A stretch of DNA of 42,883 bases, taken from positions 1-42,883 of IMG/VR virus record IMGVR_UViG_3300030106_006763. One strand, 5' to 3'. Of the stretch, positions 8,441 to 16,991 are shown in pieces. The position numbers and the translations under genes were made by a program. Within the stretch, counting starts at the first letter, position 1. Every line of letters begins with the position of its first letter. This DNA is from a virus. The notes under the pieces are model-generated. The model was not told the origin of the DNA. It searched no databases and worked only from the letters and a program-made list of their open reading frames with translations.

Positions 8441-9347
8441 TTCACTTTGGGTGGAAAAATATCGGCCTACCAATTTAGACACCTACATTGGTAATGAGCA
8501 TTTAAAAAGTAAGGTGTCTGTTTATCTTGAGAGTGGGGATTTACCACATCTATTATTATATGGTAGAGCTGGTACAGGTAAAACCACTCTCGCAAAATTA
8601 TTAGTATCTAATATAGAATGTGATTATCTATATATTAACGCCTCTGATGAAAATAACGTAGAGACCGTTAGAACAAAGGTAAAGAACTTCGCATCTACAG
8701 TTGGTTTCAAAGACATGAAGGTTATTATCTTAGATGAGTGTGATTATATTACACCAAATGCACAAGCCGCTCTTCGTAATCTTATGGAGACATTCAGTAA
8801 ACATTGTCGATTTATATTGACTTGTAATTATGTTGAGAGAATAATAGACCCAATACAAAGTCGTTGTCAATCGTTTCAGATTATACCACCAAGTAAAAAT
8901 GACGTGGCTAAACATTTACATAAAATACTTATTCAAGAAAATGTGATGGACACACCAGAAGACATAAAGATTTTAGTTGAAAGTGGTTATCCTGATATCA
9001 GAAGAGTGATTAATTCGGCACAAAGAAATGTTGTAAATGGTAAATTAAAACTTGATACAACAAGCATCATTCAAAATGATTATAAATTAAAGTTATTAAA
9101 AATATTAGAAACAAAAAATAAAAAGGACGCATTCGTAGAGATTAGAAAACTTTTAGCTAATAATAAAATAACAGATTTCGCAGACTTGTTCAGATTATTA
9201 TATGATGATGTGGATAGATATGGAAAGGGTCATGTGGCTGAATGTATTTTAATCATAGCGAGATACGAACTTTCGGATAGTCAAGTTGTTGATAAGGAAA
9301 TTAATGCTATGGCTATGATAATAGAGTTATTAGGAGTTATAAAATGA
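8433..9347 (+). CDS. Clamp loader large subunit, T4 gp44-like AAA+ ATPase
   Basis: This 304-residue AAA+ protein loads the sliding clamp onto primer-template DNA. It opens with WVEKYRPTNLDTYIG, the typical RFC/gp44 box II region. Walker A is GRAGTGKTT (44-52), Walker B is VIILDECD (97-104), and the SRC arginine-finger motif is at 143-145. A C-terminal helical domain follows. All catalytic residues are present. It overlaps the Mom-like gene upstream and the zinc-ribbon gene downstream (4 bases), and the small subunit comes next but one. The length matches T4 gp44 (319). Confidence 0.95.
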   Translation: MSNSLWVEKYRPTNLDTYIGNEHLKSKVSVYLESGDLPHLLLYGRAGTGKTTLAKLLVSNIECDYLYINASDENNVETVRTKVKNFASTVGFKDMKVIILDECDYITPNAQAALRNLMETFSKHCRFILTCNYVERIIDPIQSRCQSFQIIPPSKNDVAKHLHKILIQENVMDTPEDIKILVESGYPDIRRVINSAQRNVVNGKLKLDTTSIIQNDYKLKLLKILETKNKKDAFVEIRKLLANNKITDFADLFRLLYDDVDRYGKGHVAECILIIARYELSDSQVVDKEINAMAMIIELLGVIK

Positions 9348-9598
9348 TACCAGGTAATAAAGTTAAACCACAAGCCCAAGTACAAGTTAATATAAAAGAT
9401 ACAGAAACAATTGTTTGTGAAAAGTGTGGGAACGGATTATTTATTCAATCATTTTTCTTAAAGAAAATATCAGCTTTGGTCTCACCGACAGGTCAAGAGT
9501 CAATCGTGCCTGTCCAAGTTTATAGTTGCGGTAATTGTGGACATATCAATAGAAAATTAAATCCAACATTAGAGCAAGGTGAAGAAGACGACAATTAA
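9344..9598 (+). CDS. Small zinc-ribbon protein, unknown function
   Basis: This 84-residue protein has two CxxC pairs, CEKCG (near residue 25) and CGNCG (near residue 64), spaced as in a zinc ribbon, and a very acidic end (EQGEEDDN). It lies between the two clamp-loader subunit genes, overlapping the large one by 4 bases and the small one by 20. This position suggests a replication or late-transcription role, as T4 places transcription co-activators close to the clamp genes. I do not recognise the family and make no firm call. Confidence 0.6.
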   Translation: MIPGNKVKPQAQVQVNIKDTETIVCEKCGNGLFIQSFFLKKISALVSPTGQESIVPVQVYSCGNCGHINRKLNPTLEQGEEDDN

Positions 9599-10076
9599 AA
9601 AGAAAAGTTTATTTGACCATATCAAACAAATAACCTCTGTTCAGAATCCTAATTATTGGGAAACACTATCAGAGGATGATAAAAAGACTTGGTCAAATTA
9701 TATGGTGCATCGATTCTTGTCCATGAAGATGGAATGGATTGAGGTTGTAAATGAGTTACAAAAATATAATCTGAAACCAGAAGAATTATATAAACTCTAT
9801 ACAAATATTTTACCGAAAGGTAAACAATGGTTAAAATATATCAAGGGAGATAAACAAATGGAACATCCACAATGGTTAATTAACTTAGTGGCATTAGACA
9901 TGAAGAGTAGTAAGAAAGAAGCTTACGATGCTGTCGAAATGTATATGCTTACTGAGGGTGGTATGCTAGAATTAGCAGAACTCTGTAAAAAATACGGAGT
10001 CGAACCAAAGAAAGTAGAGAAGGCTGGACTAAACGTATTAGGTAGTGTAGGTGGATATACAGCAGGTAATGGCTAA
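9579..10076 (+). CDS. Clamp loader small subunit, T4 gp62-like
   Basis: This 165-residue protein starts at GTG 9579 inside the preceding gene. A PKGKQWLKYIKGDK segment (about residues 90-103) resembles the VPRGKRYGKWAKL region of T4 gp62. The protein is helical throughout and a little shorter than gp62 (187). The C-terminal helix GMLELAELCKKYGVEPKKVEK matches the end-of-protein region where gp62 contacts its partner. gp62 works as one copy with four gp44 copies. Position after clamp and gp44 supports the call; sequence similarity in this family is always weak. Confidence 0.75.
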   Translation: MKKTTIKKKSLFDHIKQITSVQNPNYWETLSEDDKKTWSNYMVHRFLSMKMEWIEVVNELQKYNLKPEELYKLYTNILPKGKQWLKYIKGDKQMEHPQWLINLVALDMKSSKKEAYDAVEMYMLTEGGMLELAELCKKYGVEPKKVEKAGLNVLGSVGGYTAGNG

Positions 10077-10085
10077 AAAAAATAC

Positions 10086-10115
10086 TTGACTTGTATATGC
10101 TTTTATTCGTATATT
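10086..10115 (+). promoter_or_regulatory. Sigma70-type promoter
   Basis: TTGACT (10086-10091), an 18-base spacer ending TTTTATTCG, and TATATT (10110-10115), again preceded by a run of A. The following gene starts at 10141 after AGGAG. The sequence closely resembles the promoter at 4367, so the two may be a phage-specific family. Confidence 0.75.
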
Positions 10116-10140
10116 CAGTTATGTAAATTAGGAGACGTAT

Positions 10141-10524
10141 ATGTCAAAGGTTATAAAAGATAGTCCTCGTTCAGAACCAAGGGACTATGATGTTATAGAG
10201 CAAATGGAAAAAGAATGGCCAGAGATGACTGAGGAGTTTAAGAGGATTCAACAACAACAATATGAATTATTCTTACATAAACAACATGATTATGGGCCAG
10301 GTAATATATCGGTCGGAACACAACTACAAACACCAGAGGAGATTAAATTGTCCCTAACAGGTTTGTGGTTTCGCATGAATGATAAGTTACAAAGAATGAA
10401 AACGTTATTAATGAACAATAGAGAATCTGCCGTAAAGGATGAACCCCTTGAGGATGCATATCTCGATGTATCTAACTATGGTATCATGGCTACGATAGTT
10501 AATCGTGGAAAGTGGGGAAAATAA
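10141..10524 (+). CDS. DUF1599 / nucleotide-modification-associated domain 1 protein
   Basis: This 127-residue protein has the hallmarks of the Nmad1 (DUF1599) family: a KQHDYGPGNIS motif, then LTGLWFRMNDKLQRMKTL, then DEPLEDAYLDVSNYGIMA and a final RGKW. The family is frequent in phages and is linked by comparative genomics to nucleotide and DNA-base modification; an enzymatic role has not been firmly shown to my knowledge. It has its own promoter and an AGGAG ribosome binding site. Together with the Mom-like protein it suggests that this phage's DNA or nucleotide pool is modified. Confidence 0.82.
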   Translation: MSKVIKDSPRSEPRDYDVIEQMEKEWPEMTEEFKRIQQQQYELFLHKQHDYGPGNISVGTQLQTPEEIKLSLTGLWFRMNDKLQRMKTLLMNNRESAVKDEPLEDAYLDVSNYGIMATIVNRGKWGK

Positions 10525-10610
10525 TGAACGTGGTAATACCCGTAGTTTTATCAATCGTAATATTGAGTGTACTCATAATGATTGTAGAATATAGAAAGTC
10601 ATTAAAGTGA
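10524..10610 (+). CDS. Tiny single-span membrane peptide
   Basis: This is a 28-residue reading frame whose start overlaps the previous stop (TAATG) and whose stop overlaps the next start (GTGA). Residues 2-22 are almost entirely V/I/L/M and are followed by YRKSLK, a typical single transmembrane helix with a positive cytoplasmic end. The exact junctions with both neighbours are the main reason to believe it is translated, because they couple the nuclease gene to the upstream gene. Function unknown. Confidence 0.55.
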   Translation: MNVVIPVVLSIVILSVLIMIVEYRKSLK

Positions 10611-11470
10611 AGAGAATAAGTTACAGCCAATATAGTCAATGGGATGTATGTCCTTGGAAATGGAAACTAAACTATATAGATAAGTTAAGCACATTCACAG
10701 ATAATATCCATACCTTATTTGGAACCTCTATGCATGAGGTCTTACAAACATATTTAACAGTTATGTATGAAGACACCGTGAAAATGGCAGATGCTTTACC
10801 ATTACAAGAAATGTTATTACAACGAATGAAAAAAAATTATAATCAAATAATGGCTAAAAATGGGGGTGAGGTTTTCGTTCAACAACATGATATGGAAGAG
10901 TTTTATCAGCATGGATTATTGATATTAGAGTGGTTCAAAAAGAAACGTGGTATGTATTTTAGTAAAAAAGGATATGAGTTGGTCGGTATAGAGGTTCCAA
11001 TAAACTATAAAATGAATGATGGTGTCAAGTTTATCGGTTATATTGATGTATTAATTCATGATAAGGTTAGAGATAAATATAAAATAATTGATATCAAAAC
11101 ATCCACGATGGGGTGGAACAAATATCAGAAGGCAGATAAAAATAAAACAGACCAACTATTATTATACAAAAACTTTTGGGGATTAGAGAATAATGTTTCC
11201 TTAGATAAGATAGAGGTCGAATATTTTATTGTTAAAAGAAAGCTCTATGAAAAGGTAGATTTTCCACAAAGAAGAGTACAAACTTTCACACCAGCCAATG
11301 GTAAACCAAGCATAAATAAAGTAGTTAACAATGTGAATAGATTCGTCGAAGATTGTTTTACAGATGATAAGCATAATTTACAAGCCACCTACATGAAAAA
11401 TCCATCTAAAAAAAATTGTAGATTTTGTGAATTTAATCAAACCGAACATTGTGACGTAGGAGTAAAATAA
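10607..11470 (+). CDS. PD-(D/E)XK nuclease, Cas4/RecB-like with Fe-S cysteines
   Basis: This 287-residue protein begins with SYSQYSQWDVCPWKWKL and has GTSMHEVLQTYL, the RecB/Cas4 pattern. The catalytic core is D147 in GYIDVLIH and D162/K164 in IIDIKTS, followed by a QLLLYK motif. One N-terminal Cys (C15) and three C-terminal ones (C271, C274, C282) match the 4Fe-4S ligand set of Cas4/AddB-type nucleases. Such proteins degrade or trim single-stranded DNA ends, and in phages serve recombination or host-DNA breakdown. The GTG start overlaps the previous gene by 4 bases. Confidence 0.85.
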   Translation: MKRISYSQYSQWDVCPWKWKLNYIDKLSTFTDNIHTLFGTSMHEVLQTYLTVMYEDTVKMADALPLQEMLLQRMKKNYNQIMAKNGGEVFVQQHDMEEFYQHGLLILEWFKKKRGMYFSKKGYELVGIEVPINYKMNDGVKFIGYIDVLIHDKVRDKYKIIDIKTSTMGWNKYQKADKNKTDQLLLYKNFWGLENNVSLDKIEVEYFIVKRKLYEKVDFPQRRVQTFTPANGKPSINKVVNNVNRFVEDCFTDDKHNLQATYMKNPSKKNCRFCEFNQTEHCDVGVK

Positions 11471-11883
11471 TGATAAGAGTTATAAAACTGAGATTAAAAC
11501 TCTCGGACTTCATAGATACTGATTTAGAGAAAATGATAATGGAACGTATTAAGGCCATAGAAAATGATTTACAAATAAGAATAATACTTTATTTTTGGTT
11601 AGGTGATGAAAATATAGATTTAAAAAGTTTTTATGAAAGATGGAAAGAAAACTTATCAATCAAAACAATAATTAAAAACGATAGCAGTCTCAAAGCTAAT
11701 GAGTTTATTTATTTTGACATAGCACCTCATGATATCGGGTATAACTCAAATGTAAGATTTCAATCAAAGTACAGATTCATTGAAGAGATACCCATGCTTT
11801 TAAATGCTTTTTATGATGTAACAAAATTCACGACCGCTGAAAAAAATAAAAAACCACAAAAAAGAAATGATTACGAAGATTAA
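11470..11883 (+). CDS. Hypothetical protein
   Basis: This 137-residue, Lys/Asp/Ile-rich protein has no motif I recognise. It looks mixed alpha/beta, with an N-terminal hydrophobic strand (IRVIKLRLKL) and a long helix around residues 17-40. The start overlaps the nuclease stop (TAATG), and its end overlaps the next gene by 17 bases. It is therefore part of the same transcript as the Cas4-like nuclease and the SLOG protein. Confidence 0.5.
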   Translation: MIRVIKLRLKLSDFIDTDLEKMIMERIKAIENDLQIRIILYFWLGDENIDLKSFYERWKENLSIKTIIKNDSSLKANEFIYFDIAPHDIGYNSNVRFQSKYRFIEEIPMLLNAFYDVTKFTTAEKNKKPQKRNDYED

Positions 11884-12280
11884 AATTGCTATAATTGGTA
11901 GTAGGGTATATAGTAATAACATAAGAGTAAAAAACTTTATTTATGAATTGAAAGTAAAATACAAAGATGAGGTCACAATTGTTAGTGGTGGTCAACCGCA
12001 AGGTGCTGATGGTTTTGCTAAAAAATACGCATTAGAATTGGGGATGGACTATAAGGAGTTCCCACCAGCACATTATAATTGGAATATGCATTGTGTGTTA
12101 CCAGCTACGGAATACAAAAAACCCTATTATGTATCAAATTATTTGAAAAGAAATAAACAGATAGCGGATTATTCAGATATAATTGTTGCTTTTATGCCTG
12201 AGGGAGTTCCAACAAGAGGCACCATGTCCACAATAAATTATGCTGAAAGTAAAAAAAAGTTGATTAAAATACTAAATTAG
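11867..12280 (+). CDS. SLOG/DUF2493 (YspA-like) Rossmann protein
   Basis: This 137-residue protein starts with KIAIIGSRVY and continues with TIVSGGQPQGADGFAKKYAL, the GSR and SGGxxGAD motifs of the SLOG superfamily. Near the end is IIVAFMPEGVPTRGTMSTI, which fits the family's second glycine-rich/threonine motif. SLOG proteins bind nucleotide-derived ligands; related members are DprA and the cytokinin enzyme LOG, and some sense signal nucleotides in defence or counter-defence. The specific ligand cannot be predicted. The length is typical of phage and plasmid DUF2493 proteins. Confidence 0.75.
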   Translation: MITKIKIAIIGSRVYSNNIRVKNFIYELKVKYKDEVTIVSGGQPQGADGFAKKYALELGMDYKEFPPAHYNWNMHCVLPATEYKKPYYVSNYLKRNKQIADYSDIIVAFMPEGVPTRGTMSTINYAESKKKLIKILN

Positions 12281-12315
12281 TATATATTTATATATGTATA
12301 TACAGAGGTTCTAAT

Positions 12316-12507
12316 ATGAATTACAAACTTACATCGGTTAAGATTCTCAAAGAGTTATATCGAAATTTCAAAACAAGTACAATAGAAAGTGAATTTACCT
12401 TACAGAAGCTAGTTAATCGTTCAATGGATTTATATGTTTTTGATGAGGATTTCAAAGATAAAATACATTCTTACAACAATTTAATACCAAGTGGGAGTAG
12501 ATTATGA
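12316..12507 (+). CDS. Hypothetical protein, possibly DNA-binding
   Basis: This 63-residue protein has Lys-rich segments and a pattern (LKELYRNFKTSTIESEFTLQ then LVNRSMDLY) that could be a ribbon-helix-helix-like fold. That is only a guess. It follows a very AT-rich 35-base gap and has AGAGGTT upstream. The 4-base overlap with the next gene shows they are read together. Confidence 0.45.
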   Translation: MNYKLTSVKILKELYRNFKTSTIESEFTLQKLVNRSMDLYVFDEDFKDKIHSYNNLIPSGSRL

Positions 12508-12746
12508 GTAATTTAAGAGATGACTTTATAAAAGCGTCGAGGTTACATTTCAAAGCACACGTAGAAAAACATAGGATTAATGCAGAAAACTTAATGAGTA
12601 ATTCCGTAGGGATAGGGGAACATGGTGATGTTATGGAAGAGATTGAAAAGGAATTAGGAATGATGGCAGACTATGCTGATAAGTTAGAGATGTTAGATTA
12701 TTTTGACGCTGAGGTGGGGCCAAATAAAACGATACTAAACGATTAG
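12504..12746 (+). CDS. Hypothetical helical protein
   Basis: This 80-residue protein is predicted almost all helical and ends acidic (DYFDAEVGPNKTILND). No family recognised. It is the last gene before the glycosyltransferase operon, seven bases upstream of it, so both may be on one message. Confidence 0.5.
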   Translation: MSNLRDDFIKASRLHFKAHVEKHRINAENLMSNSVGIGEHGDVMEEIEKELGMMADYADKLEMLDYFDAEVGPNKTILND

Positions 12747-12753
12747 AGGTTAT

Positions 12754-14142
12754 ATGGCTAAGAAAAAGATATTATTATTATCTGATGATTTACGAATGTC
12801 ATCAGGCGTTGGTACAATGTCTAAGGAGTTTGTTCTCGGTACAATTCATCATTACGATTGGGCTCAGATAGGTGGTGCTATTAAACATCCTGAAAATGGA
12901 AAACGTGTGGATATGAATCAAGTCTCAAAAGAAGAGACAGGTGTTGAGGATGCACAATTGACAATTTATCCAGTAAATGGTTATGGTAGTGCGGATACCC
13001 TTAGACAAATTATGGATTTAGAAAAGCCGGACGCGATACTACATTACACAGACCCAAGGTTCTGGCGTTGGTTATATGAGATGGAACATGAGATTAGACA
13101 AGAGATTCCAATATTTTATTACAATATATGGGATGATTGGCCAGCACCTCATTATAATGAAAATTTTTATGAGTGCTCTGATTTGATTATGAATATATCA
13201 AAACAAACTGTTGCGATTGTTGATGAAGTTGCAAAAAATAAACCAAGAAACGATTGGGACTCAACTTATCTACCTCATGGTGTTAGTGAAAAATATTACT
13301 ATCCAATATCAATTTTTGATGATAAATATAAAAGTGTCGTTGAGATGAAAAAACAGATTACCGATGAGGATGTGGAATTCATTTTATTCTATAATAATAG
13401 AAATATCCGTCGTAAGTTACCTGGTGATGTGATAATGGCTTTTAAAACGTTCTGTGATATGTTAACTGAAGAGGAAGCTAATAAATGTGCTTTACTCATG
13501 CACACACAGCCTGTGGATGATAATGGAACCGATTTACCAGAGGTCGCTAAAAATTTGGCTCCTAATTATAAAGTATATTTTAGTGACAAAAAATTAGAGT
13601 CCGAAAAATTAAATTTTTTATACAACATGGCTGATGTTACTGTTAATATGGCATCGAATGAGGGATTTGGATTAGGAACCTGTGAATCCCTAATGGCAGG
13701 GACACCGATTATAGTAAACGTTACAGGTGGTTTACAAGACCAATGTGGATTTAAATTAAATGATAAATTATTAACAGCCGAGGATTATAAGGAAATAAAA
13801 TCATTACATGATGATAGAAAATGGGCACATAATGAGGAGTTAACTTGGGGTGAATGGGTTAAGCCTGTGTGGCCATCAAATAGGTGTCTTCAAGGCTCAC
13901 CTCCGACACCTTACATTTTCGATGACCGTTGTAGATGGGATGACGTAGCGGATAAAATTTATGAGTGGTATATGATGGGTGAGGATAAAAGAAGAGATTG
14001 TGGCCTAAAAGGGCATGAGTTTGTAAAACAAGAGGATGTAATGATGACATCAGACATGATGGCAAATAATTTTATCAAACAAATGGATGATGCCTTTTCA
14101 AAGTGGAAGCCGAGAAAAAGATACACAATTTATAAAGCATAA
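12754..14142 (+). CDS. GT-B glycosyltransferase (GT4-like)
   Basis: This 462-residue protein transfers a sugar from a nucleotide donor. The N-terminal Rossmann domain begins KKILLLSDDLRMSSGVGTMS, with the typical glycine loop. The C-terminal domain has MASNEGFGLGTCESLMAGTP, the GT4 E-x7-E donor-binding motif. An AGAGGTT site precedes the start. It opens a run of about 30 glycan genes and is followed 9 bases later by a second GT-B enzyme with the same domain plan. The acceptor (sugar or protein) is unknown. Confidence 0.82.
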   Translation: MAKKKILLLSDDLRMSSGVGTMSKEFVLGTIHHYDWAQIGGAIKHPENGKRVDMNQVSKEETGVEDAQLTIYPVNGYGSADTLRQIMDLEKPDAILHYTDPRFWRWLYEMEHEIRQEIPIFYYNIWDDWPAPHYNENFYECSDLIMNISKQTVAIVDEVAKNKPRNDWDSTYLPHGVSEKYYYPISIFDDKYKSVVEMKKQITDEDVEFILFYNNRNIRRKLPGDVIMAFKTFCDMLTEEEANKCALLMHTQPVDDNGTDLPEVAKNLAPNYKVYFSDKKLESEKLNFLYNMADVTVNMASNEGFGLGTCESLMAGTPIIVNVTGGLQDQCGFKLNDKLLTAEDYKEIKSLHDDRKWAHNEELTWGEWVKPVWPSNRCLQGSPPTPYIFDDRCRWDDVADKIYEWYMMGEDKRRDCGLKGHEFVKQEDVMMTSDMMANNFIKQMDDAFSKWKPRKRYTIYKA

Positions 14143-14151
14143 GAGGTTATA

Positions 14152-15480
14152 ATGAGTAAACCAGTAATATTAGTTACAGCGCCGGTGGCGACAAGGAGTG
14201 GTTATGGTGCTCACGCGCGAGATATAGTTCGTTCCTTGATTGAGTTGGATAAATATGATGTCAAGATTTGGAATGTTCGTTGGGGGACAACTCCAATGAA
14301 TGCATTAGATGATTCATCAACAAGAGACAAACCAATAATAGATAGACTATTGAAAACACCTCAACTGCCTGACAAACCTGACATTCATATCCACATTGTT
14401 GTACCAAATGAATTTTCACCGATAGGAAAATTTAATATAGGAATAACAGCAGGTTTAGAGTGTACGGTGGCACCACCAGATTGGCTTCAAGGTCTAAATA
14501 AGATGGATTTAAATATAGTGCCATCAACATTTGTATCTGATACCTTTAAAAACTTAAGTTTTGATGTTAAAGATGAAAAAACACAACAATTAAAAGGTGT
14601 TCTCAAATTAGAAAAACCTATGGAAGTTTTATTTGAAGGAATTGATAATACGGTATATAAAAAAACAAAAGAATTCAGTAAGCAGTTTATAGACGAGATG
14701 AAAAATGTTAAAGAAACATTTAATTTTTTATATGTTGGTCATTGGTTACAAGGTAAAATGGGTGAGGATAGAAAAGACACGGGTATGTTAGTTAAAGTAT
14801 TCTTGGAAACTTTCAAGAATCAAAAAAATAAACCGGGTCTTATTCTTAAAACAAGTGGGGCTGGTTTTTCAGTTTTAGATAGAGAAGATATTCTCAAAAA
14901 GATTAATAATATAAAAAAATCAGTTAAAGGTGATTTACCTAACATATATTTATTACATGGGGACTTATATGATGAGGAAATAAATGAATTATATAATCAC
15001 CCAAGAATTAAAGCGCATATCAATATAACCCATGGTGAGGGTTTTGGTAGACCATTATTAGAGGCTAGTATCTCGGGTAAGCCCGTAATCGCATCTTCAT
15101 GGAGTGGACATTTAGATTTCTTAAATAGTAAACAAAGTGTTTTAGTGCCTGGTAAAATAGGTGATGTTCCTAAATCATCTTTTCCTGATAATATGAGGGT
15201 GGATGGAGCACAATGGTTTACAGCGGACTATCAACAAGTTTCTGCTTACATGAGGGGTGTTTTTAAAGATTATAAAAAGTATACAATGAATGCAACTAAA
15301 TTGGGTAAAGTAAATCAATCTTTGTTTTCACTTAAAAAGATGACCAAAGAATTAGGAAAAATATTAGATAAGTATATACCTGAATTTCCAAAGGAAGTCG
15401 AGTTAAAATTACCTAAACTTAAAAAAGTTGGTGAACAAACTAAACCAAAGATTAATTTACCAAAATTAAAGAGAGTGTAA
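14152..15480 (+). CDS. GT-B glycosyltransferase with duplicated LPKLK tail
   Basis: This 442-residue protein starts with VILVTAPVATRSGYGAHARD, a GT-B glycine-rich N-terminus. Its second domain has NITHGEGFGRPLLEAS, the GT4/GT1 donor-site motif. The last 30 or so residues are Lys/Pro-rich and contain two copies of a short sequence, LPKLKKV and LPKLKRV, separated by GEQTKPKIN. The tail is not part of the catalytic fold and may be a docking peptide. The gene is co-transcribed with the previous glycosyltransferase, and its stop overlaps the next start by one base. Confidence 0.82.
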   Translation: MSKPVILVTAPVATRSGYGAHARDIVRSLIELDKYDVKIWNVRWGTTPMNALDDSSTRDKPIIDRLLKTPQLPDKPDIHIHIVVPNEFSPIGKFNIGITAGLECTVAPPDWLQGLNKMDLNIVPSTFVSDTFKNLSFDVKDEKTQQLKGVLKLEKPMEVLFEGIDNTVYKKTKEFSKQFIDEMKNVKETFNFLYVGHWLQGKMGEDRKDTGMLVKVFLETFKNQKNKPGLILKTSGAGFSVLDREDILKKINNIKKSVKGDLPNIYLLHGDLYDEEINELYNHPRIKAHINITHGEGFGRPLLEASISGKPVIASSWSGHLDFLNSKQSVLVPGKIGDVPKSSFPDNMRVDGAQWFTADYQQVSAYMRGVFKDYKKYTMNATKLGKVNQSLFSLKKMTKELGKILDKYIPEFPKEVELKLPKLKKVGEQTKPKINLPKLKRV

Positions 15481-15923
15481 TGGAAATAAAAATAACCTGT
15501 CCAGTATGTTATAGTACAAAACAATGCCTTGAAGAAAAACAAGAGAGTTTCAGCTCTTTTCTATGTTTCAAATGTGGATATATGAGTGACTCAAGATATA
15601 AGATTGGTAGTGTTAATATGATAGAAAATATTAAACAATCGCCAAAAATAGTACAAGATACTATCCATGAGGATAATACGAGAGATATTGTTTGGATGCT
15701 ATCAGTCATAAACATGGGACAAATGGGAATGATTTATCCTGAGGGAAGTAAGGATGCATATGTTTGGAAATATGCCAAAGTAGTTGATATACCACCTGAA
15801 GATAGGGATAAATATGATGGACACGTTCAAAGATTAGATGTTGAAAACGCAAAATCATTTCATAAGTTTGATTTTTTATCAGCTTGTGATGAGTTAGGTA
15901 TGACTAAAAGGGTTTTTAATTAA
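15480..15923 (+). CDS. Zinc-ribbon hypothetical phage protein
   Basis: This 147-residue protein has CPVC near residue 8 and CFKCG near residue 30, a probable zinc ribbon. The rest is an unknown mixed domain containing a VWMLSVINMGQMGMIYPEG segment. It lies between glycosyltransferases with 1-base overlaps on both sides. I do not recognise a function; it need not be a sugar enzyme. Confidence 0.55.
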   Translation: MEIKITCPVCYSTKQCLEEKQESFSSFLCFKCGYMSDSRYKIGSVNMIENIKQSPKIVQDTIHEDNTRDIVWMLSVINMGQMGMIYPEGSKDAYVWKYAKVVDIPPEDRDKYDGHVQRLDVENAKSFHKFDFLSACDELGMTKRVFN

Positions 15924-16372
15924 TGCCAAAACAAATATACACATGGGGTAAGGTTCAGACAGGTGATATAATATCATTTAGATATAATGCAAATTTACAA
16001 ACCGTCCTTGTATTAAATACGAAAATACCTTTCAAGAAAAAAGACGGAGATAAGTCATTACATTTAGTCGGTCTAAAATTGGAAGAGAGAGGAACAGTTC
16101 CTACAATAAGAAATAAACCAGCGTTGGTGCAAATATTAGAAACAATCGGTGAAATAAAAGTAGTAAGTGGGGATGATGAAATCTATAGGGTTGAAATAAG
16201 TGGCGCGACAAGGCTTGGTGTTAGAAAAAATGTTTATCAGAAAATACGAAACAAGATAAAAAGATTTTCCGTATATAGAACTTACGATTATAATCAAGCA
16301 AGGAAATCACAAGTGTTTCTTGAACCAATACTGTTACCAAAAAATATAAAAGAGGTTTTAATTGAAAATTAG
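15923..16372 (+). CDS. Hypothetical basic beta-rich protein
   Basis: This 149-residue protein is rich in Lys and Arg. The first half is strand-like (GDIISFRYNANLQTVLVLNT, then LHLVGLKLEERG), resembling small beta-barrel proteins. The second half is basic and helical (YQKIRNKIKRFSVYRTYD). It may bind nucleic acid or be structural, but no family is recognised. It overlaps the next gene by 11 bases. Confidence 0.5.
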   Translation: MPKQIYTWGKVQTGDIISFRYNANLQTVLVLNTKIPFKKKDGDKSLHLVGLKLEERGTVPTIRNKPALVQILETIGEIKVVSGDDEIYRVEISGATRLGVRKNVYQKIRNKIKRFSVYRTYDYNQARKSQVFLEPILLPKNIKEVLIEN

Positions 16373-16991
16373 TTATGGAATAACAGTCCATAATGAGGCT
16401 GAAGAATTAAAAAGGTTATTGAATATTCTCATAGAAAAAATAGATAAAGAGGATGAAATAATCATTTGTGTTGATGGGGAAGATGATGCAGTTAAATTCG
16501 AGTTAGATGTTTTCACACAAACCTATTACAAACAAAATTTAATATTGGTATATCAAAGAAAGTTAGATGGTGATTTTGCAGCACATAAAAATTCTGTCAT
16601 TGAAAATTCACGTGGGGATTATATATTTCATATAGATGCGGATGAATACCCAAACGACATACTATTACAACAAGTAAAGCCAATTTTAGAAGCAAATGAT
16701 ACAGAGTTAATATGGGTTCCAAGAGTAAACACGGTTGATGGAATAACCGACAATCATATAAAAAAATGGGGGTGGAGGGTTTCAGAAAAGGGCTGGGTCA
16801 ATTATCCTGATTATCAAGCGAGGATATTTAGGAATGATAAAAATATAAGATGGATTAAACCAGTTCATGAAATTATTTCAGGCGCTAAGAGTTATGCACA
16901 CTTACCACCACAAGAGGAATTAAGCCTGTACCACCCCAAAACAATTGAAAGACAAGAGAGACAAAATAATTTGTATGAGTCAATGTCATGA
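16362..16991 (+). CDS. Family 2 glycosyltransferase
   Basis: This 209-residue GT-A enzyme has the GT2 start ISYGITVHNEAEELKRLL, the EIIICVDGEDD loop and the metal-binding DADE in YIFHIDADEYP. A VNYPDYQARIFR segment with HE further on matches the acceptor half of small GT2 enzymes. The TTG start at 16362 has AGAGG upstream and overlaps the preceding gene by 11 bases. At about 210 residues it is a minimal GT2 with no membrane region, so it is a soluble enzyme. Confidence 0.82.
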   Translation: MKISYGITVHNEAEELKRLLNILIEKIDKEDEIIICVDGEDDAVKFELDVFTQTYYKQNLILVYQRKLDGDFAAHKNSVIENSRGDYIFHIDADEYPNDILLQQVKPILEANDTELIWVPRVNTVDGITDNHIKKWGWRVSEKGWVNYPDYQARIFRNDKNIRWIKPVHEIISGAKSYAHLPPQEELSLYHPKTIERQERQNNLYESMS

